Assembly: GCA_018362935.1 (NCBI GenBank)
Contig: JAHALQ010000002.1
Span: 28,712 to 92,711, forward strand
Length of the DNA: 64,000 nucleotides
Direction: 5' to 3'
Source of the DNA: Pseudomonadota bacterium
GTDB taxonomy: Bacteria; Pseudomonadota; Alphaproteobacteria; RF32; CAG-239
Part shown: positions 25,191 to 33,999 of the stretch, piece after piece
Layout of the letters: every line of letters starts with the position of its first letter
How positions within the stretch are numbered: position 1 is the stretch's first letter
Notes under the pieces: model-generated
Databases searched by the model: none
Seen by the model: only the letters and a program-made list of their open reading frames with translations
Told to the model about the DNA's origin: nothing
Translations under genes and position numbers: made by a program

Positions 25191-26322
25191 ACGCGTTGTT
25201 TTGTCATTGTTGTTTCTCGGAATCCTGGGCTGGAGCGTTAAAGACGCCGCGGCCATTTCGGATTATGCCATTAACATAATAGACAAGGGAACCGAATATG
25301 TGGAGCAGGTCGGCCAGGTGCAAAGAGATGTCAGCTCCCAGATGAGTGAGTATATGAACATCAAGGTCGGTATTCCCGGCGACGCCAAAATGGTGCAAAA
25401 GGCGGCGGACAAAGCCCAGAGGATAAAAAACAAAGCTGACAAATATCAGGCCAAAGCCGAAAAAATGAAAAAGAAAATGGACAAGGCGAAGGAAAAAGCC
25501 GCCGCGATTAAGGCAGAAAAGGACAAACTGCAGGCTAAGGCCGATAAAATAAAGGAACAGTACCAAAAAGCGCAGGAAAAGGTTGCCAAAGCCAAAGCTG
25601 AAATCGCCAAGGCCAAAGCCAAAGCTGACGAAGTGAAGGGCGAAATAGACAAAGCCAAACAGCAGTATGAAGACATTAAGGGGCAGGTCGAAGAAGTCAA
25701 AGCCGGAATAAATGATATTAAGGACGGTGCGGCTGTGCTTAAGGACGCGGCTCAGTCCAAGCTTGACGATGCGCGCGGACAAATCCCCGGGCAGGGTGAT
25801 GAAGCGGAACAGAGCGGCGAGCCTGTTTTTGCCGACGCGGAAGATATCGAGCCGGTTGAAAATATGAATGCTGAAAATGCCGAAAAGGCAGAAGCCGAAA
25901 TACAGGCCGCGCCGGTCAGCCAAGCGGACAAATTATCCGCACTGAGCAGCGCCTTACAGGAAAACGGCGTTCATACGGCGGTTGAAACGGCGGTCGCCGT
26001 ACCCGATGCCGCGGCCATGCCGCAGACGCTGACCCCGGAAGAAGTTTTGCAAAAAGCGGAAGAAGTCAAACTTGACAGCCCCGAAAAAACCGAATATTCA
26101 AGCCCGCTTGATTTGGAAGAACAACTGAAAATGCTTGATGCGGCAAAAGCCAAAGAGCTTTCGGAAAGCGCGCCGCAACATATCAGTGACGAAGAACTTC
26201 GCGGACAGCTCAAAGCGGGCGACGATGCCAAGCTTGAGGCTTTGCGCGCGAGCCGGAGCGCAACGCGCAAAAGTTTTGAGCGCTCGCTGAATAACCCGAA
26301 AGGAGAGGCCGATGTCCGGTAA
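25183..26322 (+). CDS. Exported Lys/Ala-rich coiled-coil protein
   Basis: This 379-residue protein has signal peptide MDKRVVLSLLFLGILGWSV, cleaved near AAA. The start of the mature part (YVEQVGQVQRDVSSQMSEYM) recalls the N-terminal helix of VirB5/TrbJ proteins, but this is weak. Residues 60-190 form an almost uninterrupted coiled coil of Lys, Ala and Glu (KADKYQAKAEKMKKKMDKAK). The rest is acidic and probably flexible (SPEKTEYSSPLDLEEQL). SD GGGAGGAAGC decides the ATG. Translationally coupled on both sides. Function unknown; probably periplasmic or surface-exposed together with its neighbours. Confidence 0.6.
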   Translation: MDKRVVLSLLFLGILGWSVKDAAAISDYAINIIDKGTEYVEQVGQVQRDVSSQMSEYMNIKVGIPGDAKMVQKAADKAQRIKNKADKYQAKAEKMKKKMDKAKEKAAAIKAEKDKLQAKADKIKEQYQKAQEKVAKAKAEIAKAKAKADEVKGEIDKAKQQYEDIKGQVEEVKAGINDIKDGAAVLKDAAQSKLDDARGQIPGQGDEAEQSGEPVFADAEDIEPVENMNAENAEKAEAEIQAAPVSQADKLSALSSALQENGVHTAVETAVAVPDAAAMPQTLTPEEVLQKAEEVKLDSPEKTEYSSPLDLEEQLKMLDAAKAKELSESAPQHISDEELRGQLKAGDDAKLEALRASRSATRKSFERSLNNPKGEADVR

Positions 26323-26845
26323 AAATTTAATTATGTGCCTTATGGCTGCCGTATTAACCGGAGCAGTGCCGCATTCCGTTATGGCGTTTGATATTGCCGG
26401 CTGCCTGGATACTTATGCCAAAGAGCATAATATCAAATATGATTTGGAAAAACCCGATACCATGATACGTCCGATTATATACTGCCATACGGTGACCGGC
26501 GCCGGCGCTGAGAGCGCCATTGAAGCGGAAGAAACCATCAATAACATAATCAACGGCTACGCGACGGAACTTTATGGCGAAGCCATTTCCGTGCGGGCGC
26601 AGATGATGGAGGATTCCAAATCCGGCTCTGCCAAAAAGCTGGCTAAAAAGGCACTGAGTTCGTTTATGGCCAAAGACAAAAAATCGGTTGTTCAGGATAA
26701 GGTTGCGCCCAATTATAAGGATATTGCCAAAAACATCAGCAAAATTATTGAACTGGAAGCCCGAATTGCCAATCTTGAAGCCGCCCGGCTGATTTCGCAG
26801 GAAAGGGACGGCGCCGAACTTTTTGAAGAGGAGGACGAAGAATGA
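26312..26845 (+). CDS. Small exported helical protein
   Basis: This 177-residue protein has a signal peptide cleaved near VMA (residue 25). The mature protein contains two Cys (IAGCLDTY and PIIYCHTV), a helical middle (EETINNIINGYATELYGEA) and an acidic end (ELFEEEDEE) very like the tail of the 593-residue neighbour. It overlaps the gene before by 11 bases and the gene after by 4 bases (ATGA). It fits the same series of small exported partners alternating with coiled-coil proteins. No family recognised. Confidence 0.6.
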   Translation: MSGKNLIMCLMAAVLTGAVPHSVMAFDIAGCLDTYAKEHNIKYDLEKPDTMIRPIIYCHTVTGAGAESAIEAEETINNIINGYATELYGEAISVRAQMMEDSKSGSAKKLAKKALSSFMAKDKKSVVQDKVAPNYKDIAKNISKIIELEARIANLEAARLISQERDGAELFEEEDEE

Positions 26846-28233
26846 GAAAACTGCTTAGTCTGTTTGTTGTCCTTCTGATGCTGGGAGCCGTTCCTGCCGC
26901 AACGCCTGATGTTTGGGCTCAAGTCACCGCAGACCCGGTGAAAGAACCTTCTAAACTGAGCCTGTGGTTTGCCAAGATGAAGTCCAAATGTGAAGAAGCC
27001 ATGGATTGGGTTGCCAATTCGCAGGTCGGCCAGTTTGTCGGCGACGGCATCAAATATACCAAACAGGGCATAGCCTTTGCCAAAGAACAGTACGAAGCCG
27101 CGATGGATTTGTATAACAAGACCAAAGACGCGGTCTTAAACAGTAAGGAATATAAGGCGGCAATGGTTTCCAAGGATATCGCGCGCGAAACGATGGTCAT
27201 GAAAAAAGATTTGGAGGAAAAAAAGCAGAAACTGGAAGAAATAAAACAGCAGGAAGAACTGATAAAACAGCAGGCACAGGCTAAAATTGCCAATATTCAG
27301 TCCAATCTGAACCTGAACGAGCAGCGTATGCTTGAGGATGAAAAAAACAACGCCGGCAATCAGGCGGAAGCTTTTATGACCGAACAGGAAAAAATGCTTG
27401 AGGAAATCAACAAAGAAACCGCCGAGCAGTTGGCAAGCCTGAAAGAATCAGCAGAAATGGTCGAAGAAGAGTTTAAAAACAAAGAAATCGCCCAGGCTGA
27501 AAAAGTCGCTGACCTTACCCTGAAACTCAAGGATATTCTGGACGGCGACGGCAAAAAGAAAAAAGAAACGCGTTCTGCCCGCGAAGTTATACAGGAACAA
27601 CAGGATAAACTTTTTTTGAAAGCCGGTGAAAAGGCCAGCCTTGCGGTTGAACGCAAAAAGAAAAAAAATCGTGCCAAAGCGGTGGATTCAAGCATTGACA
27701 GCGGTATGCAGACCGCCATGGGCGAAGCCAAACAAAAACAGAGTTCGGCCAAAGACAAGGTTGATTCCAAAGCGGGCGTTGCCAATACTATGACCGGTGA
27801 GTCGGAGGTTTCCGGCGTCAATACCGAGGTCATCGGCGAGCAGCTTAATATTATGATTAATTACATACGCCTCAATCTGGCTTACCTGAAAACACACTCG
27901 ATTGCCGAGTTGAACAGCCTGCATGAGCTGGAAACTTCCGCGGCGGCCAACAAGTTCGATTTATGCGAATATACGGATCCCGAAAACCGCAAGAGCGCGT
28001 TGGAGATGGCCAAAAGCAAAGCCAAAAAAATGCAGAATAAACTGAACAATGCGGCGTCAAAAGTCGTCAGTACTTATCAAAAGGGTACGGATAAATTTAA
28101 CGAGGTCAAAGACAAGGCTTCCGAGTTAAACAGCACGATTAAGGAAGGCGCTGAGGTTGCCGGCCAATTGGGCGATATTGCCAAAGAAACCGGCAAAAGC
28201 CTGACCGGACAGGTCGCGCCCGGAATGTTTTAG
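26842..28233 (+). CDS. Exported coiled-coil protein
   Basis: This 463-residue protein has signal peptide MRKLLSLFVVLLMLGAVPAA, cleaved near VWA-QVT. Mature residues 35-110 are amphipathic (SLWFAKMKSKCEEAMDWVAN), like the start of the 593-residue protein (KNWFTNLKESK). Residues 110-300 form long coiled coil, and 330-400 a helical domain with EQLNIMINYIRLNLAYLKTH, resembling the EQLNDLMQLYSSKLTLQAY segment of the same protein. The two therefore look like distant paralogues. The C-terminus is helical and Gly-tipped. It shares a 4-base overlap with the upstream gene. Function unknown; a T4SS accessory role is inferred from position. Confidence 0.6.
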   Translation: MRKLLSLFVVLLMLGAVPAATPDVWAQVTADPVKEPSKLSLWFAKMKSKCEEAMDWVANSQVGQFVGDGIKYTKQGIAFAKEQYEAAMDLYNKTKDAVLNSKEYKAAMVSKDIARETMVMKKDLEEKKQKLEEIKQQEELIKQQAQAKIANIQSNLNLNEQRMLEDEKNNAGNQAEAFMTEQEKMLEEINKETAEQLASLKESAEMVEEEFKNKEIAQAEKVADLTLKLKDILDGDGKKKKETRSAREVIQEQQDKLFLKAGEKASLAVERKKKKNRAKAVDSSIDSGMQTAMGEAKQKQSSAKDKVDSKAGVANTMTGESEVSGVNTEVIGEQLNIMINYIRLNLAYLKTHSIAELNSLHELETSAAANKFDLCEYTDPENRKSALEMAKSKAKKMQNKLNNAASKVVSTYQKGTDKFNEVKDKASELNSTIKEGAEVAGQLGDIAKETGKSLTGQVAPGMF

Positions 28234-28241
28234 GAGTGAAT

Positions 28242-31200
28242 ATGATGAAAAAAATACATAAATCAGGTTTGGCCGTTTTCATCATACTGTCGATAACCGC
28301 TGTTTTTCGTACGGCCGCCGCCTTTTTTATGCCGCAGCTGGCAATCGACAACTGGCCGGTTTTCAAACCTTCGGAAACCGTTATTACCGCAGGCAAAAGT
28401 ACGGCGCATCTGGCGCATACCGCCCAAAAGACCATAAATACCACGGAAAACACCCTCAATAATGCCAAAGCGGCGGCTATGGCGGCTTACAGCGGCGAAT
28501 TGACAACGCTTCTTGACGTCGGCGGAACCAATCCCGGTCAGAAAGAGGTTTCCGACTGCAATTATCTGGGTCACAAATTTAAAATGACCAAAAACGATGA
28601 TGTTTCGGAACTGGTCCGGCTGTTGTTTTTGCAGTATCCGGTCAATCCCAAAAAGGATGTCGCCGGCGCCCAGAAATATGATAATTACCGCCAGATGTTT
28701 TATCGTGACAGCCTGATGGAAATTTATACGGCGGCTATCGCCATGGAAAAGGAACTGGAAACGTCGCTGAAACCTTCGGTTGATGAAACCATCCAATGTA
28801 TCAAAGGCGAAGGCACCAATTGCGGCATTCCGGCGCCGGACGGGAATAATGATTCGGCCTTTGTCGAAGGCAAGGCGCTGGAAGCGACGGCCAATGTTTA
28901 TGAAATGCTGTTGAAGGTTACCGCTCTCAAAGCCCAGCTGGCCGCCGTAAAGGTGCTCGGAACCGCCAAACCGGCCAGATATATCGAGGGGGTCGAAGAA
29001 ACGCCGATTACGACCGAGGACAAAAGCGCTGAAACCCCGGCCGAAGGCGCGCAGCAGCAAAGCTGTCTTGACAACGGCGCAGTCTATGCCGCGGCGCGGG
29101 TTTCCGCCAGCAGCACGCTTGCCTTTGCTCAGATTGGCATAAGCGGTTCGCTGAATACTTCCGCGGCCACTTCTTTGGCGGACATTGAGGCGCAGAGCAA
29201 ACTGACCGCGGGGACATCGCAGCAGGTTGTAAACGACACTTTGGATTTTGTGATGGCGCCGGAGGACTCTTCTTCGCACCCTTATACCGATGCGGCTGAC
29301 AAAATGGCGGAACTTGATAAAATAGCCCCGCTTTCCGAACAGGTCGACAAGGCTGTTGAAGTCCATAACCTGATAGTGAAGCTGCCGGAATATAAAAACG
29401 CTGCCGAAACGTTGAACGAGGTTAAAGAAGAATATGAGCGTGCTTTGGCGGCGCTGAAAGTGTCCAACCAATGCGCGGTCAATTACATGGCGCGCCGCTA
29501 TTCCAATCCCGAGATTGCTTGGGCAGGTCGGAATCTGGGCACCCGGATAAACAATGCCGATATTCGCAAAGGGATATCCGGCTGGGCGCTGGAAGCATAT
29601 GAAACGGCCAAAGCCGCGCAGACGACTTCTGACGCCGGCGAAGATGCGTCGACGCTCGACGTCGATTTTGATCAGGTCGATTTAACCGACATCAGCGACA
29701 CCCAAAAAGGCAATCAGGTGTTGAAAGACGGCGGCGCCGACAAAATCAGCAGCAGCAAAAAAGAGCAGGGTGCCAGAGAAGCCCGTGAAACGGCAATGAT
29801 TTCATGGCAGATTGGTTCCGAAGCAGCGCACCTTTCGGCCGGTTCTCCGGCCAAATGGGGCAGCGTCAGAAAAAAAGAAGCTGTTTGGACGGATACCAAA
29901 ACTTTTTATGACCAGTATCTCCTGTTCAAATATGACAATATCCGCAGCTATTTGAAGTCCTATTCCAAAAATGACGTTTTAGCCGTGGTAACGGAGCGCC
30001 TGAAAGGCAAAGAGGCTGAAATCAGCGACAATAAGAAACAACAGGCGGTCAAGCAGGTTTCGGAACAGCTCAGCAAAGAACTTGCGGCCGGCGCGGCGGA
30101 ACAGGACAATACGCTGAAACAGCAGAATGCGGCACATTCGGGGCAGCTTGCCGCCTTGCAGAGCAAACGAAAAGCCATATTGGATAAAATGGATAGTTTC
30201 CAGACCCGGCAAAAAGAGCTTTCGGACCGGCTGGCGGATTTGCGCAACAAGGCACAAGATGATGCCGTCAACTCAATGCAGGCAACCGTAACCCACAAGA
30301 CGACTTTCCCGGTTGGCGGATACAGTGTTGCCGACGAAGGCAGCGAAGCTTCGCGTCAGGTAGCCGATGCCGACGGCGATGACCGGACGTTCAGCGCGGC
30401 CACGGCTCGAAACAAGGAAAATTCCGAAATCGACCAGGTCAAAAAAGACCTTGATAAGGAAAATGCCAAACTCGGCGGCCTGGAAAACCAGCTTGCGGCG
30501 GTTGACCGTGAAATTGCCGATTATAAACTCGGTGCGCCGGCCAAAGTGTCTTCGCTGCTCAGCAAAATCAAAGCGGATAAAATTAAAAAAAGCGACGCCG
30601 TTATGGATAAAATCAGCGATTTGGATATCTCATACAGCGGCGATGTCAAAACCGCCCTTATGTCCGTACTGAGCCAGAAAGCGGGCGCCAATCCGCTTCT
30701 GACACCGCTGGTTTTGTTTGAAAACATCGACAAGGCAGCCGGAAAAGCGCTTGATGATTTGTACAGCAAGGTTGATGCGCGGATAGAACTGGCGCAAAAA
30801 CAGATGGCGGCTCTCGGTGACGATTTGTATGATCCTCAAAATCATGCCCGCGTTGTTTCAATTCACCAATCCATGATTAATGACATCAAGGCCATGAGTC
30901 TGGCTGTGGCGGCAGCGGGGATCCAGACCATAGACAACATCCGGCTGTATGCCAAACTGGAACAGGCCGATACCGAACCTGAGGAGGAAGGCTATTTTGT
31001 CGGGGCAACCGCCAAAGCCCGCGATTTGAAAGCGCCGAAGGCTATTTTCGAAATGAAGCTGCCGCCTTTGCGCGAGGCGGTTCATTTTGATGAGGTCGAC
31101 TGGCAGAATGTCAGCCCCTATTCGGAAGGGATGAACAAATCCGCAACCATTATGAAAGCCGATTTTCTGAATTACGGCGGCAAAATTCCCGAGATATGGA

Positions 31201-32171
31201 AACGTCTTTTGGAAGAAAACGCTTTTGTCGAAAGGTCGATAGACCTTAAGGCCGCGTTGAACCGGGGCTGCGAGGCGGTGGCTTTTTACCGCGGCGGCGT
31301 CATGCCCTGCAAGGTAAAAGATTCCGCGGTTATTCTTGATGTCGATGCTGACGGCAAATACATTAAGGGCAGCAGCGCCGAAAATCTTAATACCTGCGCC
31401 GGGATAGAAATGAAGTCCGGCAAGCCGCGCCATGTTCTGCGTGAGGTCGACATCAGCTTCCCGGTCTTCTTTGCTTCCGATAAGCCTGAAAAAACCGACT
31501 GCGTTTACAGCGAACTGGGAACACTGCTTGACGCGGACGAAAGCGGAAACCTGTATTTCCGCCAGTCGGCTTATAACGCTTTTTACAATACGGTTTACGA
31601 GCAAAAACATTCCGACAAGGAGAAAAGCGCCAAAGAGAACCTGCTGATGTCCGTTTATGACCAGTCGTTGCTTAAGCGCAACCAGACCGGAGACTTTCTA
31701 AGCTATTTTGAAAATGAACAGTCGCAGCGCAAAAATCTGGAGGAAACGCAGAAAGACTATGACGAAATGATGCAGGCCTTTTTTGACGTCATGAAAAGCT
31801 ACGGCTTTACGCCGAGCAGCAATTTTGACTTGTCTAAGCCCGGCGACTATAATCTGGCGCGACAGAAGCTCGACAGCATCAAAAACTCTGCCGTCAGCGG
31901 AGCGCTTGCCGACATCGGTCAGGTTGACACGGCCGACAATGCGGTTGTCGAAGAGCGTGTCAATATACTCAAGTCGATGATTGCGGCCTTGCAGAAGGAT
32001 AAAGACGAAACCACGATTATTTCCGCGGGTGTGGACGATGATAATCATCTTGACGAAGACATAAAAAGCTCTAAAGTAAATGAGGAAGTGGCCGATAAAT
32101 TCAGCAAGAGTTTGGACAAAGTGTCTGCACAGGCCAAACGCAGCCTTGAACCTTATTGTCCGAACTATTAA
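28242..32171 (+). CDS. Large exported protein of unknown family in T4SS operon
   Basis: This 1309-residue protein has signal peptide MMKKIHKSGLAVFIILSITA, cleaved near AAA-FFM. The first 330 residues are helical, with Cys in SDCNYLG, ETIQCIKGEGTNCG and QQSCLDNG. Residues 590-770 form strong coiled coil with a Gln/Ala repeat. A globular C-terminal part (about 930-1140) carries five or more Cys (NRGCEAVAFYRGGVMPCKV, LNTCAGIEM, KTDCVY), and the chain ends PYCPNY. The ATG at 28242 has AGGAG 5 bases upstream; two further upstream codons are less likely. It is the last of six exported genes and directly precedes virB8. No family was recognised. The many Cys suggest periplasmic disulfide formation. 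Confidence 0.65.
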   Translation: MMKKIHKSGLAVFIILSITAVFRTAAAFFMPQLAIDNWPVFKPSETVITAGKSTAHLAHTAQKTINTTENTLNNAKAAAMAAYSGELTTLLDVGGTNPGQKEVSDCNYLGHKFKMTKNDDVSELVRLLFLQYPVNPKKDVAGAQKYDNYRQMFYRDSLMEIYTAAIAMEKELETSLKPSVDETIQCIKGEGTNCGIPAPDGNNDSAFVEGKALEATANVYEMLLKVTALKAQLAAVKVLGTAKPARYIEGVEETPITTEDKSAETPAEGAQQQSCLDNGAVYAAARVSASSTLAFAQIGISGSLNTSAATSLADIEAQSKLTAGTSQQVVNDTLDFVMAPEDSSSHPYTDAADKMAELDKIAPLSEQVDKAVEVHNLIVKLPEYKNAAETLNEVKEEYERALAALKVSNQCAVNYMARRYSNPEIAWAGRNLGTRINNADIRKGISGWALEAYETAKAAQTTSDAGEDASTLDVDFDQVDLTDISDTQKGNQVLKDGGADKISSSKKEQGAREARETAMISWQIGSEAAHLSAGSPAKWGSVRKKEAVWTDTKTFYDQYLLFKYDNIRSYLKSYSKNDVLAVVTERLKGKEAEISDNKKQQAVKQVSEQLSKELAAGAAEQDNTLKQQNAAHSGQLAALQSKRKAILDKMDSFQTRQKELSDRLADLRNKAQDDAVNSMQATVTHKTTFPVGGYSVADEGSEASRQVADADGDDRTFSAATARNKENSEIDQVKKDLDKENAKLGGLENQLAAVDREIADYKLGAPAKVSSLLSKIKADKIKKSDAVMDKISDLDISYSGDVKTALMSVLSQKAGANPLLTPLVLFENIDKAAGKALDDLYSKVDARIELAQKQMAALGDDLYDPQNHARVVSIHQSMINDIKAMSLAVAAAGIQTIDNIRLYAKLEQADTEPEEEGYFVGATAKARDLKAPKAIFEMKLPPLREAVHFDEVDWQNVSPYSEGMNKSATIMKADFLNYGGKIPEIWKRLLEENAFVERSIDLKAALNRGCEAVAFYRGGVMPCKVKDSAVILDVDADGKYIKGSSAENLNTCAGIEMKSGKPRHVLREVDISFPVFFASDKPEKTDCVYSELGTLLDADESGNLYFRQSAYNAFYNTVYEQKHSDKEKSAKENLLMSVYDQSLLKRNQTGDFLSYFENEQSQRKNLEETQKDYDEMMQAFFDVMKSYGFTPSSNFDLSKPGDYNLARQKLDSIKNSAVSGALADIGQVDTADNAVVEERVNILKSMIAALQKDKDETTIISAGVDDDNHLDEDIKSSKVNEEVADKFSKSLDKVSAQAKRSLEPYCPNY

Positions 32172-32184
32172 AAATGGGTGATTG

Positions 32185-32943
32185 ATGATACAAAACCAGA
32201 TACAAAACGGAAAACAGACGCTGGCTATTGAAGATGCCGCGGCGTCTTCGCCCGAATTTATTGAAAAACTGGAACAGGAAGCAGAGGGTTTTAAGCTCTA
32301 TTACTATTTGTGGCTGTCGCGCCTGTTTATCGCCACGACCGTTGTTTCCATGCTGTTCTTGGTTGCTTCGGCTTTGGCGCTTTTTCGCCTGGCGCCGATG
32401 GTAACCGTCGAACCTTTTCTGATAATCAACCAGGATTCATCGGAAGGCATAGTGCGCGACGAGCCGATTGCCATGGACATGTCCTCGCGCGACAAACTGC
32501 TTGAAACCTTTATCCGCCAATATGTTATCACCCGCAACACGGTAATTAACGATCCCCAGGAAATGCGTTCGCGCTGGATGGGCGGCGGCATGGTTAACTT
32601 TTTGTCTTCGCCGGAAGTTTTTGAAGTTTTTGCCAAAGACGTACAGCGCCGCTGGGAAAACATGTTCAAGCAGGCTTTGGTGCGCGAAGTGGAAATCATT
32701 TCCGTTGTCCGTCAGGGCGGTGCGCGCAGCCCGGTCTGGAAAGTTGACTTCAAGACTTATGATTTGTATGACGAGGCTAACCGTAATCAGGCGCAGAAGG
32801 AAGCGACGCTGCGGGTGCGTTATTGGACGGCATCGGTAACCGCCGCCTTTATCCGCGAGCGCGTGTTTATGGGGCGCCGGCTGATTAACCCGCTTGGCTT
32901 TACCGTAACCAGATATTCGCAGACGGAAGTCGATATATTCTGA
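32185..32943 (+). CDS. virB8: VirB8 T4SS inner-membrane protein, copy 1
   Basis: This 252-residue bitopic protein follows VirB8: a cytoplasmic N-terminus, one membrane helix (about 40-65, LFIATTVVSMLFLVASALAL) and a periplasmic NTF2-like domain ending with VRYWTASVTAAFIRERVFMG and NPLGFTVTRYSQTEVDI, the typical VirB8 C-terminal strand pattern. VirB8 nucleates assembly of the inner-membrane T4SS complex. A second VirB8 lies at 33270-33998, as in Rickettsiales rvh systems, where VirB8 is duplicated. The ATG at 32185 follows GGGTG. A relation to DotI/IcmL, which shares the VirB8 fold, cannot be excluded. Confidence 0.83.
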   Translation: MIQNQIQNGKQTLAIEDAAASSPEFIEKLEQEAEGFKLYYYLWLSRLFIATTVVSMLFLVASALALFRLAPMVTVEPFLIINQDSSEGIVRDEPIAMDMSSRDKLLETFIRQYVITRNTVINDPQEMRSRWMGGGMVNFLSSPEVFEVFAKDVQRRWENMFKQALVREVEIISVVRQGGARSPVWKVDFKTYDLYDEANRNQAQKEATLRVRYWTASVTAAFIRERVFMGRRLINPLGFTVTRYSQTEVDIF

Positions 32944-32948
32944 GGTGT

Positions 32949-33014
32949 TTGACAGACGCAAATTGTTGATAAGTATAATCAACCTGTTAGACATTTAAAC
33001 TAAAAGAGTATAAT
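32949..33014 (+). promoter_or_regulatory. Internal promoter region before the VirB7-like gene
   Basis: Two -10 matches TATAAT are present. One (33009-33014) has -35 TTAGAC at 32987-32992, spacing 16. The other (32974-32979) has consensus TTGACA at 32949-32954 but spacing 19. A small inverted repeat (GTTGAT / ATCAAC, 32964-32982) covers the upstream one. This 121-base gap is the only sizeable one in the core virB operon, so transcription of the outer-membrane core genes may start here. Confidence 0.55.
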
Positions 33015-33064
33015 TTCGTAATAACTGGATAAGTATATATAGTGGAAAAGAAAGGCCTTTCTTC

Positions 33065-33253
33065 ATGAAAAAATATTCTAGAATTTTGTTATTGCTTATT
33101 TTGTTCCTGCTTTCCGGCTGTTTTGGCTCTTATTATGAGCCGGAGCCTGTCGGTATCGGCAAGGGCAGCGATGAGCTGAAACTGTCGCCCTGCGCCTGCA
33201 TGGAAATAGAACTTCCCAAAACTTTGCCGGACTGGTTTGTCGCAACAATTTAA
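33065..33253 (+). CDS. VirB7-like small lipoprotein
   Basis: This 62-residue lipoprotein has signal MKKYSRILLLLILFLLSGC, lipobox LSGC with Cys 19, followed by a short mature part with two more Cys (SPCACMEIELP). Size, lipobox and position next to virB8 and virB9 fit VirB7, the lipoprotein that stabilises VirB9 in the outer-membrane core complex, often through a disulfide. No sequence signature exists for so short a family, so the call rests on context. Confidence 0.6.
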   Translation: MKKYSRILLLLILFLLSGCFGSYYEPEPVGIGKGSDELKLSPCACMEIELPKTLPDWFVATI

Positions 33254-33269
33254 GGGATAGAGAAGTCTG

Positions 33270-33998
33270 ATGGCGGAAAGAATAGAAGGAAATACGGGCG
33301 GACGGAGGCTGATTGGCGGCAGAACGGCGGAAAACGCCGCGCAAAAACAGTCTTCCGAGCTTTTTGTCGCCAACGTCGGCGAAAAAAGGTATTTGTGGAC
33401 GGCTCGCGCCTTCGCGGTAATCACGGCGCTGAGCATTTGCTGCAATCTCGTTCTTATCTTGGCTATTTTTCAGGTTTTGCCGCTGTATCGCGTCGAACCT
33501 TTTCTGCTGACTTTTCAAAACCGTTCCGAACAGGTTTACAACATCCAGCCTATCCGCGAGGGCATGCGCAACCAAAAGGCGATAACCGAAGTGTTTGTCC
33601 GTCAGTATGTGCTGATGCGCAGTTCGTTCAGCCGCGACATTCCTGAGATGGAAGCGCGCTGGATGCCGGGCGGCCCCATTCAGGAAATGTCGACGCCGAA
33701 TATTTATCAGGACTTTCTGAACAATACCGCCAAAAAAGCGCTGAACATTATCAAGACCCGCGGTTTGTCGCGCGAGGTCAAAATCCTTTCGGTCAACGAG
33801 CTGACCAATGGCATTTGGCAGGTGGAATACGAAACCCGCGACATGTATCCTGATTCCGCCAAGCCGGAAGTAAACTACTGGACTGCATCGCTCAATGTCG
33901 GCTATCGCAAGAAAACCGTCAAATACGGCGACCGTCTCAAAAATCCGGTCGGCTTTACCGTTAATAAATATTCTTTGACCTATAATAAAGTGGAGTAA
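33270..33998 (+). CDS. virB8: VirB8 T4SS inner-membrane protein, copy 2
   Basis: This 242-residue protein has the same layout as copy 1: a cytoplasmic N-terminus, one helix (about 50-70, AVITALSICCNLVLILAIF), RVEPFLLTFQ directly after it (copy 1 has TVEPFLIIN), IRQYV/VRQYVLMRSSF, and a C-terminal VNYWTASLNVGYRKKTVKYG with NPVGFTVNKYSLTYN. The two copies clearly derive from a duplication but have diverged widely. It starts 16 bases after the VirB7-like gene and ends one base before virB9. Heteromeric VirB8 rings are a reasonable inference. Confidence 0.83.
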   Translation: MAERIEGNTGGRRLIGGRTAENAAQKQSSELFVANVGEKRYLWTARAFAVITALSICCNLVLILAIFQVLPLYRVEPFLLTFQNRSEQVYNIQPIREGMRNQKAITEVFVRQYVLMRSSFSRDIPEMEARWMPGGPIQEMSTPNIYQDFLNNTAKKALNIIKTRGLSREVKILSVNELTNGIWQVEYETRDMYPDSAKPEVNYWTASLNVGYRKKTVKYGDRLKNPVGFTVNKYSLTYNKVE

Positions 33999-33999
33999 T

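Noticed and set aside
28263..29471. Open frame of 402 codons opposite the 1309-residue exported protein
   Set aside because: Arg/Gly/Phe-rich shadow translation lacking start signals; the plus-strand gene continues an overlapping operon.
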